From Alentia gelatinosa (taxonomy: Eukaryota; Annelida; Polychaeta; Phyllodocida; Polynoidae), in contig OX465583.1 in assembly GCA_950022655.1 (NCBI GenBank), positions 64,446,306-64,510,305 of the forward strand: a stretch of DNA of 64,000 nucleotides, written 5' to 3'. This document shows positions 54,904 to 64,000 of the stretch, piece after piece. Each line of letters starts with the position of its first letter. The stretch's first letter is position 1. The position numbers and the translations under genes were made by a program. Below the pieces are notes generated by a model. It did no database searches. It worked only from the letters and a program-made list of their open reading frames with translations, and had not been told where the DNA came from.

Positions 54904-55020
54904 GGTTAATGTACCTGTATGGAATCTGTTCAGAGATATTTTGGTCAGAAATACTCACCTAGTTCGAAGTATTTCCAAAGAGAATACCGAGGAACAGATG
55001 GAATTCAGGTACACTCACCA
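54904..55020. mobile_element. Family K foldback, copy 2
   Basis: Arms TGTACCTGTATGGAATCTGTTC and GAACAGATGGAATTCAGGTACA, inner sequence TTTTGGTCAGAAATACTCAC and a tip with TAGTTCGAAGTATTT. Confidence 0.68.
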
Positions 55021-55329
55021 TGCCTCCTTATTATTATATACGGGATTTGATTAAAACACCATTTTGGAACTTTCAATTTCATTGACTTTCGACCACCGAA
55101 ATGTCATCGCTTGGACGAATGAAATTAATACTACTAGGGCGTATAAATGAGACATTCGTTCGCCGGTATAATATACTTCGGGAGTTGAACAATATACGGG
55201 TAAAATGGTCATAATCTCCTACGTTAGGTAATATCCTCGTATTTAGTCGGATATTACTACGCATCTAATACTTGGGGATTGCGGCCGTTTGTGTCTGAAG
55301 CCACTTAATAATGTGTGTGTATATAATCA
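55021..55329. other. No gene recognised; fragment of repeat D
   Basis: 55232-55310 carries GTAATATCCTCGTATTTAGT and GCGGCCGTTTGTGTCTGAA, parts of the end of repeat D. Confidence 0.4.
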
Positions 55330-55354
55330 TATATATATATATATATATATAATC

Positions 55355-55392
<38 letters not shown>
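55330..55392. repeat. (TA)n microsatellite, interrupted
   Basis: Two TA runs separated by AATCAT. Confidence 0.97.
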
Positions 55393-55434
55393 CACATATA
55401 TCATATAAACATAGTCCTCCAACATTAGATAGGT

Positions 55435-55645
55435 GTTCAGTAAGCCGTGGGGCAAGTCTAACCCTGGAGGAAGATGGAGGTTCCTCCAGCAGCCACTTGT
55501 TGTCGCTAGTGTCGGCGCGCCGTACGCTGGGTCACGCTCCGGGCGCTGATCTTCGTGATCCCGGCTCTGACCAGAGGGCAGCACCCACACCTCCTCCACG
55601 GTGTGAGTGTACTGGAGGATCCCTTTATCGGTCTGCACTACACTG
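55435..55645 (-). other. GC-rich, coding-like block, possible exon
   Basis: About 210 bp of GC-rich DNA inside AT-rich surroundings. On the minus strand a frame is open from 55638 with codons favouring G/C in third position; a 71-bp stretch (55642 down to 55572) lies between an AG acceptor (CCCTAGCAG) and a GTCAGA donor. The acceptor has a weak pyrimidine tract and no protein family is recognised; a plus-strand frame is open too. Confidence 0.28.
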
Positions 55646-55905
55646 CTAGGGTCATGTTTGCTGTGGTGCCATCACTAATACACAAACAAATATAGCTCCT
55701 ACTCCCACCTTTTGGCAGGCTCCGCTGTCTTGCCTTTGTCACGGTTTTGGAGTGCATATATATGTATATATCTACGACGATATCTAAATCATACCGGGGC
55801 TGGATATGACCCTCATTGAAGTTGGTAATTAGTAGAATACTCCATCATGCCAACAACCCCTCGTCATTTAAATAGGATTTCTTGCATTTGCTCCTTATAA
55901 TATTC
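55646..55905. other. No gene recognised
   Basis: AT-rich; nothing supported. Confidence 0.3.
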
Positions 55906-56205
55906 CCCTTCCCCTTCACCCCACGCAGTGGTAGATTTACTGCTATATACTATATACTGCTGTTTACCTAAAGCTCTACAAGACTATATGACTATGGTGA
56001 TAGTCTCTATATTCTCATAGTATTATGTGGTGTGGGATATAAAAGAACTCTCACCTCGGTAAATGTGTAGGGGTAGGATTTCTACCTAAATTCATTAAAA
56101 AGATTCGATCACTACCCTTGTGGTGTAAAAGAACATTGAGAAAATCTGGTAAAACCTCTAATGGTTAAATGTACGTTAAATCAAACCAATCAACCACCCA
56201 ACCTC
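55906..56205 (+). mobile_element. SINE lacking the tRNA head
   Basis: Starts with the C-rich end of the T arm (CACCCCACGCAGTGGTAGAT) and continues into the Thr-type SINE body, with the inserted ATAGTCTCTATATTCTCATA string as at 32416. It ends GTACGTTAAATCAAACC. Confidence 0.78.
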
Positions 56206-56519
56206 GTATCATAACTATGGTCATAGGGTTTGGATCTTGTAGTATTACTATGTTACCCACAGTTGCAGTATGTGAATACTACATCCTCACTGCATAGCTC
56301 AAGCAACCTTACGGAGTGGCGCAGTGTGTGAGTTTATAGCACATTTAGAACGCCAGCCAGGGGGAGGAGAGTTATGAGAATAGTCCTACTCGCCTTGACG
56401 CTGATGAATGAATGCCATGTGGTTTTGTAGGTGAACCGAATTCTCACTGTGTGGGGCACCTGTGTTGGAGTATTGTACATTGAAAAGATCTACATGTTTT
56501 TCATCTTAGCCTGGTATAA
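56206..56519. other. No gene recognised
   Basis: Average composition; nothing supported. Confidence 0.3.
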
Positions 56520-56725
56520 ACGTCAATAGGCTTAAATATTAACATCCGGAACTCATACTCAACAGGCTAGGAGTATGGTAACTCATACTCAATGGGTGAT
56601 AAACAGATAGATATTTCCAAGCTAAGATATAATCAGATACTTACTCGTGTTTTTTCTGAGTCCCGAATCAATATCTCGTTTGGAGCACTGCGCAACATTC
56701 ACTCAGCTGTCGGCTTTGTCATATT
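56520..56725. mobile_element. Eroded TTATCTCAC-type MITE
   Basis: Keeps GGAACTCATACTCAACAGGC and a CTCATACTCAATGGGTGATAA end, and the tip ATTCACTCAGCTGTCGGCTTTG. Arms no longer pair well. Confidence 0.45.
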
Positions 56726-56886
56726 ACCGCATGCCATGCCATTGGACATCATGCACCTTTCACATTTTCTGTTGGAATGTGAATTTTTGGAAGAGCTAAT
56801 TGGAGTTTTGTAACAGAATTGTTCTCTATAAAATTCTGACGTCTGACTAAATCTATGACTTTTCAGCATAGGTAGCAACGCCATTG
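56726..56886 (-). repeat. Lone inverted unit of the 156-bp repeat
   Basis: Inverse of one unit at 51585-52070: GTGAATTTTTGGAAGAGCTA, TTGGAGTTTTGTAAC, AGAATTGTTCTCTA and GACTTTTCAGCATAGGTAGC occur in order. Confidence 0.75.
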
Positions 56887-56984
56887 TATAATATACTATT
56901 TAAGACCTGATTCACGCTCTGTGTACATACCTCTGTTGTTATTGAACTAAAGCCACACGTTCATGTACTCTGCTTAGAGCTTAG
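56887..56984. other. Short spacer
   Basis: Nothing seen. Confidence 0.3.
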
Positions 56985-57620
56985 AGTTAGGGTGGTTACA
57001 TAGACTTTGATCGTGCTGCAAAAAATTAACCCTTCGCCATCTGTGTACTAAGACTGTGATATTGGGAAATGTGCCGAGGGCCAGAGGCTCAGTGCCCTGG
57101 GTCGAGGATCCAAATATATATCAAGGACCAGTATAGGTCAATCAAGTATTTCGGTCTTGAGTGATTGGTCATGGTCAGCTGAGCATGCCTCTCAGATATT
57201 GACACACTGGCACCCTGCTCCTTTCCCAGTATCACAGTGAGCAGGACGCAGATAGTGAAGAGATAGTCCTTTTGCAGTACGCTGGAAGCCTGTATGTGGC
57301 TAATCTAACCTTTAGGCAATATATACATAGACTGAATATAACCCAAGCTTATTCACCAATGATGAACATACTAGCTTGAGCATGCTTGCACGATCTAAAT
57401 ACGTTGCCTATAAAAGGTTAGAGTGGTCACATACACTTTCAGTGTGCTGAGAAAAATCTATCCCTTCACTAACTGCGGGCTATTTGCTGTGCTATTGGAT
57501 AAGGTGCAGGGTGCCAGTGTCTCAGAGTCTGAGAGGCATGCTCAGCTGACCATGACCAATCACTCAGGACCGAAATACCTCATTGACCTGCGGTTGCTTG
57601 ATATGTTTGAATCCTAGACT
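56985..57620. mobile_element. Long foldback element L
   Basis: Left arm 57137-57325 (GTCAATCAAGTATTTCGGTC ... GAGTGATTGGTCATGGTCAG ... AATCTAACCTTTAGGC) pairs with right arm 57395-57600; about 190 nt each at roughly 80% identity by eye, loop about 70 nt. 56985-57110 is a further diverged copy of the right arm in direct orientation. No open frame of note. Confidence 0.72.
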
Positions 57621-57671
57621 CAGGCAGTTAGAGAAATGGCAAGTTGACTGGATGCAGTGGGTTACTATAGA

Positions 57672-57962
57672 GGAAACCCATGAAAGTTTAGGGTCAGAGC
57701 TTGTATCCCATCGAGTTTGAATCACGTAGTAATTCACAAGGCGAAGCCGCGTGAATTATGTAGCGATTCAAACGAGATGGGATTGAGTTCTGCCCCTAAA
57801 CTTGAATGGGTTTCTGAATTCATCTCACCCTTTACATTGACTAATGAGCTAACATTTGTGACATAATCCCCCATTGAATATTTTCCCTAAATATCTCATG
57901 GGCATTAGATACGAGTTCCCAATGTTAAGTCTATGGAGAAAAAATATCTGGGGTGAGATAAA
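57672..57962 (-). mobile_element. MITE family B copy 3, best preserved
   Basis: Foldback arms GAAACCCATGAAAGTTTAGG ... and ... CCTAAACTTGAATGGGTTTC; within the arms GAGCTTGTATCCCATCGAGT pairs with its partner. The tip is CACAAGGCGAAGCCGCGTG. The head 57829-57962 runs from TTCATCTCACCCTT to TGGGGTGAGATAAA. Confidence 0.8.
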
Positions 57963-58496
57963 GAAAACGATCCTTAGACTGAATGTAACCCAAACCTTTT
58001 AGTTGTTATTCATTTATAATTGCACGCTCATTTACTAATGATGAACATACCATTCGCTCCTAGTTTTATAAGTTTTCTGTAGCAGAGTTTCTTCCTTCCT
58101 GAATGGGCTGAGATATTGGCGCTTGTGCCTGGCGTGCCGGGTGTGGACATGAGTCAGTTTCGCTGATTGTCGGCGTGCACGAGACAAAGCAGTGGGTTGT
58201 GCTGATGGCAACCAGCCAGGCCTCCAGGTGTCAACTTCCCGCTCGTCAGACAACCACAATCTGCCCACCTGAGCCCCGCCCCACCCCGCCCCGCACTACC
58301 ACCGACCCTCCCCCGTACACCTTCCTCATTAATTAGTCCCTTATCACCTCCTTACCCCCGGGCTAGGACGGCCACGGGTTGATGTGGTTAATATGTAACA
58401 TAATACAATAAAACACGAGTGGAGGAAGGATGATAGATTAGCGTGTAATCACCCTATGGAGAGGTGGTAGGTGTGGTGGTGGGGAAGGTGGTGGAG
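57963..58496. other. No gene recognised
   Basis: 57972-58060 echoes the loop of element L (AGACTGAATGTAACCCAA, ACTAATGATGAACATACCA). 58200-58390 is CpG-containing. Nothing coding supported. Confidence 0.35.
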
Positions 58497-58656
58497 TAGA
58501 TTGACTCCAGTCCCTGCATACTATGGCTACCCTCCTTGCTGGGATACAGGATTCATGGGCCAGTCATTAGAGAATTATACATACTACAATGACATTAATT
58601 CTGATTGTGTTCAATCATCTAATGAATGTTCATAATCAAAGACTTGAGCAAGTCTA
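58497..58656 (+). mobile_element. hAT-type MITE (family G) copy 3, internally deleted
   Basis: 160 bp keeping both ends: TAGATTGACTCCAGTCCCTG and GAGCAAGTCTA. About 300 internal bases are missing between GGGATACAGG and TTCATGGGCCAGTC. The flanks TGGTGGAG and CTGTGGAG match at 6 of 8 positions. Confidence 0.72.
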
Positions 58657-59104
58657 GCTGTGGAGGTGTGGGGGTTGCGTGTGTGTGTGTTCTCATAGAG
58701 ATGTATATCGTCAGATAGAGTCCAGAACGTTATGCGTCAATCGTGGGGTGAAGGTGGGGGTGTGGTGGGTGGGCATGCAGTATCAGGTGGCCTTTGCAGG
58801 TGCTAATTGAAGGTGTGATGAGCATTGAGAGATGCGTTACCACGCTCTTTACTTTATCATGGAATTGATGTCAGGAAACATATGGGTTCCTTACCGCGTT
58901 ATCAGCTATAGCTGCCAGGCATGCAAAGTTAGATGGCGATCGCCATGCATTCTCTAGTATAAGTATTTATCTAGGATAGATAGACCAAGCAAGGAAAAAA
59001 GATGAGACAAAATATAATATATTTCTATAAATATGTTAGGAGCCAATCTTAGATAGATGCATGTTTAAAAAAAACATTTTATTCAAGCTGGAGGTCATGT
59101 TAGG
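58657..59104. other. No gene recognised
   Basis: Average to AT-rich; nothing supported. Confidence 0.3.
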
Positions 59105-59341
59105 CACCGGTAGTAAAGAAGAAACCAAAAGTTTGGTGAAAGTCACCCTTCTCCATGAGTTTGACATAGGATGATATGAACGAGGCAAAATCTAGTGAAT
59201 ATTGCATATTACACACTAAAATACCGGACGACACATTGGATATATGACGTCATAGGCCATGGAGAACAGACTGTAATACTCATAGGGGTATGGAGAACGA
59301 GTTACAATATGGGACAAAAAATACACCAGGTGCGATATAAT
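59105..59341 (-). mobile_element. MITE family A copy 5, eroded
   Basis: Inverted: TAAAGAAGAAACCAAAAG, then one foldback arm, then the head up to ACCAGGTGCGATATAA. The second arm is deleted. Confidence 0.65.
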
Positions 59342-59639
59342 GCCTATTTCTAAGTGATTCCAAGTAGGCTAGGATGTACACATGTACTCTCTGTCTCGGT
59401 CCTTACAAGCATTGGTTTTAGATTATTTTAATATAATATGTGAATCATTGACTCCTCATTCATTCATAGCTGGAGATATCAACATAGAGTAAGTGACTGA
59501 GGTTTGGGACTGGGAGTTCCCCTGTAGTGAATAAACATAACATAACACCTGGAGACTTTGCATATATAGTGAATAGACTTAACAACTACAGACGTTAACA
59601 AAGGCCAAGCAGAGCCAATAACGACTTATAACTACATGT
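59342..59639. other. No gene recognised
   Basis: AT-rich; nothing supported. Confidence 0.3.
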
Positions 59640-59830
<191 letters not shown>

Positions 59831-59964
59831 TAAACGGATACTGGTAATAAGACAGCAGACAGCATGAAAACGCCAGAGCAAAGGAGAAGCTTAGAAGCTA
59901 TAGTCAAACAATAGAGTAGACAAACACAAAGGGTCGCAGTCTGAGGAATGGTTGCACAATACAG
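59831..59964. other. Short spacer
   Basis: Nothing seen. Confidence 0.3.
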
Positions 59965-60260
59965 CCAATGTAAGACACGTATTGTATAAACCAATGGAAG
60001 AGTAACTCATGTATCATATGAACCAATGAAATGACAGCCAGTGACAAATGTATACTGTAGGTCAAGATAATGATTACAAATGTAGGACAAGTATTGTATT
60101 AGCCAATGAAATGTCAACCAATGACAAATATATACTGTAGGTCAAGATGATGATAACCAATGTAGGGCAAGTATTGTATTAACCAATGAAATGTCAACCA
60201 ATATGTAAATCATGTGGGATATGAACCAATGAGATGCCAACCAATATGAAACATGCTAGA
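59965..60260. repeat. About 92-bp tandem repeat, three copies
   Basis: Units carry ACCAATGAAATG(A/T)CA, CAATGACAAATATATACTGT, AGGTCAAGAT and AAGTATTGTATTA at a period of about 90-95. The inner ACCAATGAAATG recurs more often. Confidence 0.78.
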
Positions 60261-60589
60261 AAGCAACATAAGATGGAGAGATAGCGAAATAAAGCAGACT
60301 TAACCAGCAACCTGGAATTAATGTAATATAATTGATTAGTAATATATGTGTTTGCTACAATCACTATCAGTATTTCTGTAACATATTCCAGTGTGGAATG
60401 GATTAAATCAACTTGAATTGACACTTGTATAAGACGGAAGACAAAATAGAAGACCTTCAATCGTGGAGAATGGTGCCTGAATAAAATAAAAACCACAAAA
60501 AAACCTCTAGTACTGTATACGTTACTACCACTGTCTACACCCCTAATAAGGGCTCAGGATAAGGGTGGTCACTTTCCCACAGTAGACCA
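60261..60589. other. No gene recognised
   Basis: AT-rich; nothing supported. Confidence 0.3.
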
Positions 60590-62060
60590 ACCTCCCCCGA
60601 GTGTCCATTCAATCAGATTAAGATTGAGCCGGACTTTTGTCGTTCCGGGGTCTCCGTTCAACGTTTACCCAGCGTGGGCGATGTGTACACACCGTCCTAC
60701 ACACCGCAGGGCTCGCCCGACACCCGAGGTGTAAAAATGAACATTGGATCCCTCCTGACCTCCCTGACCCCGGGGCCTGACCCGGGCGGCGCCCCGGGGG
60801 CGGGGTGTAGCGCCGGGGGCAGGGCAGGGGGCAGCCGGCCAGCCGCCCCGGCTAGAGCAGGGGTTAAGCTGGACCGCGCTGGGGCTATGGACACTGTATT
60901 GTCAGACTGAGTGTATGATCAATGGGAGGGATCAGGATCTGTTTGTCCTGGGAGGATCTGGCCATAGCAGGGTGCTGAGCCGCCCTGACTATAGTGTACG
61001 GGAGTCACGGGGTGGCGGGGTAGGGCAGGGCAGGGGTGGGGGTGTTGGGCAGGGGTCGGAGGGCAGTCATTGTTGCCCCGTACACTGTGCCAGGACGACA
61101 GTCATCGATAACCGATACGCAATAATGAAAACTAAACAGGCAGAGCGGGGGGTTGGAAGGTGGTGGTTGTAGCGGTCAGTGCGGGTCAGAGCACGGGTCA
61201 GAGCACGGGGCCGCCACGGTCCTCACCCGGCCACACCCCGTGTATACCCCGGCGCTGATTAGACGGGGCGGCGGGGATTGGAGGGCGGCGAGGTGAGAGA
61301 GGTGTCGGCGGGCGGGGCGGTGGGGGGCGGCCCGAGGTCAGCCCGCTGTACAAACTGATAGCTTGATCCTCGGCCCCGGCCGGGCGTGATCCCTGCCCCC
61401 CGGCCGCCGCCCGCGCCGCATACAAAGCCCCGCGCCCCGGGCATTGATCACTCTCCGCGCGGCTCAAGTGGATCTTTTCAGGCGTCTTTCTAGTGCAACA
61501 GGATCCGTCGGCGGCCTTATCAATGGGCGGGTGATGAAAAAGCCCGATCTATATCATCTTCCCGGCTGATAAGTGTGACGCGGCCCCGTCGGAGGGCGTG
61601 GGTGTGCAGGAAGTGGGGCTCAGAGCCGCCCCAGCTGTCAGCCCACCGCCCTCCACATAACACTCCATTCACAGATCACATTTCTGAGGGGCCGACCCTG
61701 AAAAATGAACAAAAATGGGATGCAAGCTTGCCCCGTATTGATCCCGGTGCCTGTAGACGGACGGCGGATCAAAAGGGTGGGTCTCTCCGCCGGCTTTCTG
61801 GCCCGGATCGCCGGCCTCACAGCGGCCCGCGCCCCGTCTCCTCCTCCCCGCCCCCCGCCCCGCCGTTAAAACCCACCTACATTCATCATACGTGGCGCTA
61901 GAAGCCGCTGACGCTTCTTGGCGCCATCTGATCTCTAAATGGCGCGACCTTGACTGGAAACGTCCACGCGGAGGTCACCAGAAACGGCTTTCTGATGCCC
62001 CCATTAAAGACACGGGGAGGTGAGGGTGTGGAGCGGGGGCTGGTGGGGGTTCGCGGGTGT
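60590..62060. promoter_or_regulatory. CpG-rich block, possible promoter/enhancer region
   Basis: 1.4 kb of high CpG density at 60640-62060, with a dip near 61100. Around 61500-61570 GATA-type sites flank a conserved-looking core (CCTTATCAATGG, GCTGATAAG), and a TCF-type GATCAAAAGG lies at about 61767. No exon recognised; open frames are G/C-biased filler. Confidence 0.35.
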
Positions 62061-63500
62061 CATAACGAAGCCGTCATAACGGGCTGTGCTCCTGTGTGTG
62101 AACTGACAGCAGGTGAACTGGTAGTGAGTAGTACAGGAAAATGCACTGAAAACCCAGGCAATGTTCTCTCAAGCCAAACCACTTTAAAGCCCGGCGTTCA
62201 TCTACTATGATATACATTTAAAACCTCCCGATGCTCTACAATACTTAATGGCAAACAAAAATAGAGAACTTATTGGATTCACACAAAAGTCTAGAGTAGG
62301 AACGTCAACATGCATCGTAATAAGGTTTTAGGAACATTGCAAGGCCTATCGTAGACGATTTGGAGCCAGTGGACGCAAGGCCTAAGCCTTAAATCCGGGC
62401 ATCCACTGCTTGCGACTTGCTCGACATAGCTACGACATGGCTATGAATTAAAATTCCTGAATCATAGCCTTGTCAGAATGTTAAAAAATTCAGATTAGTA
62501 GAACACGGTGTAGGAAACTGAATTACTGCATCATCGCTAGGTCGGGATGTTGAACAGTTCTGTGTTGGGACGCTTATAGTAGTCTGTCGACAATAATTTG
62601 TCTATGCCTTTCCGAGTTACTTTGACTTTCTCTCTCTGAAAACTTGGTTTCCCTATAATGATAGATGAATAATGATAGATAATATTCTTTGCTTACCCGC
62701 CATCAAATGCGAAGCCAGATTCAACCTTATGAGGGTGGTTGTGGCCCCTAAGTAAGGAGGTCAGGGTGAAGGTCGGGGTTTGCTGCGAATGCAGTCACTG
62801 GCTACTCGGTCAACTGTATTCCTTATATGGAATTAAGGTAATGGGACAACTCCATGGTGTTATCGAGTAATTTGACACTTTATGTTTTCTCTTGGGTAGT
62901 AGACGTAAGTCATTCCATCTCCAGTAGCATAGTTTAGCCATAGAGTGCTCGGCCATAGGTATATAGGAATTGTTGACACTGCGTGTGTTTGAGGCATTCA
63001 CACCTGATGACTGGTTATACATTTTATCTGCATCAATGCAGTATTTCTATGAATCTACATTCCGATTAATTCAACCTGTTTGATTTCATCGGTGGCCTAA
63101 AAGAGTGGTCCGTTTTGGCAGATGACTCAATTTGGGATTGAGAAATCATTGAGTGGGTTTGGAATTTTGCTGTTTACACTTCTGTATTTTGTCGGGAACG
63201 TGCAATAATCGGGCAGCAGTACCAGATTCTATATATAGTCAGTGGTCAGAATCGGTAGACATAAACTAGGCATTTCACACGAATCCTGATATCGCGAATA
63301 CTATTCTCAGATTTTGTTTTCAGAGACTTGCAACTATGAATTGATGGTGTCCTTCTCTTATGACACCAAAGAGCCTTAAAATTGATGTATTACTGTTAAA
63401 GATACTGAAGTAGTGGCATTATTTAGTGATAGTTAGAGTCTAGATAAGCTTTGATATTCTTCTTTCCCTTCTCTTAGATAATTTCAAAAATAATCAACCC
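62061..63500. other. No gene recognised
   Basis: AT-rich. AGTGGACGCAAGGC ... GCATCCACTGCTTGCG (about 62367-62415) can pair. Nothing coding supported. Confidence 0.35.
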
Positions 63501-64000
63501 CCTCCCATCAAATAAAAGAGGAGCAGTTTACCCCGACCAAAATATGTTATGTATACTTTTATGTCATAAAGAAAAACTGACTGTCTAAGAGAATATTTAA
63601 GTGTAAAATGTGATAAATGAACACATCTCTCTCTTTCCCTCTCTTTCCCTCTCTTTCTCTCCACAAAAAATATATCGAGAATACATCTTTATGAACAGCA
63701 ATCCTAATATATTTTACCTGAAAAAAAACAACCCATGGTTGAGGAACCTGATAAGCATTAGTCACTTATAACACCGGAAGTTGATATGCGTCAGTCACTT
63801 ATAGGACTGGATATCCGGTCCCGACCCGGCGCTGCCCATCAAGTAGCGCGGACGGCGGAGAGTGGGGTCAGGCGTAAGGTCGCCGGCCCAGATGGATCGT
63901 CACCATAAACAATTGTAAGAAAACCAATACAGCCTTGTATTTGTTTTGTCCCAATTAATCTTGACCACTAATCCCGAGGCCACGTCCCCGGGGCCCAATA
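63501..64000. other. No gene recognised; CT-rich patch
   Basis: CTCTTTCC repeat at about 63626-63660 and a weak direct repeat of GCGTCAGTCACTTATA (about 63752 and 63788). CpG rises from 63820. Confidence 0.35.

Overview
This is invertebrate nuclear DNA, most likely from a mollusc. Pointers are a Ty3/gypsy retrotransposon, short interspersed elements (SINEs) with a tRNA-Thr-like head and a 3' end of the form GGACGTTAAATCAAAC(AAAC)n (from memory a style common in mollusc SINEs), dense miniature DNA transposons, and very many micro- and minisatellites in AT-rich DNA broken by CpG-dense islands. The species call is inference; no marker gene is present. There are no operons, rRNA genes, functional tRNA genes or CRISPR arrays. 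Almost all long open frames are by-products of tandem repeats whose unit lacks stops.

Layout. 1-4413 is the 3' half of an apparently intact gypsy element: protease tail, RT, RNase H, integrase and, in the same frame, an envelope-like C-terminus with one membrane span, then a polypurine tract and a 248-bp LTR. 4414-21600 holds hairpin-bearing MITEs, a hAT-type MITE with a perfect 8-bp target duplication, several arrays (66-bp, 36-bp, 10-bp, 15-bp units) and CpG-rich blocks, one with a TATA box. The one convincing cellular coding piece is a 125-bp RCC1-repeat exon at 21660-21784 (+), so much of the window may be intron or intergenic DNA of a large gene. 22000-40000 carries SINEs, a 1.3-kb minisatellite, a piggyBac-type MITE whose inside has become a ~33-bp array (34201-35090), GC-rich islands and an 81-bp array grown from a MITE end. 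40000-64000 carries a second hAT MITE, an E-family terminal-repeat array, two tandem GTTGCTCC elements, a 1.2-kb CT-rich minisatellite, a second piggyBac-type MITE (54109-54755), several foldbacks and a large CpG-rich block (60590-62060).

Two themes stand out. First, several MITE families share the terminus TTTATCTCACCCCT but carry foldback tails whose arms differ between families while the tip (around CTCAGCTTCGCCTCG) stays the same; an unrelated foldback family (K) shows the same pattern. Second, several MITE families have had their terminal segment amplified into a tandem array, so the window shows intermediate stages of satellite birth from transposon ends. Coordinates of diverged repeats are good to about 5-15 bp.
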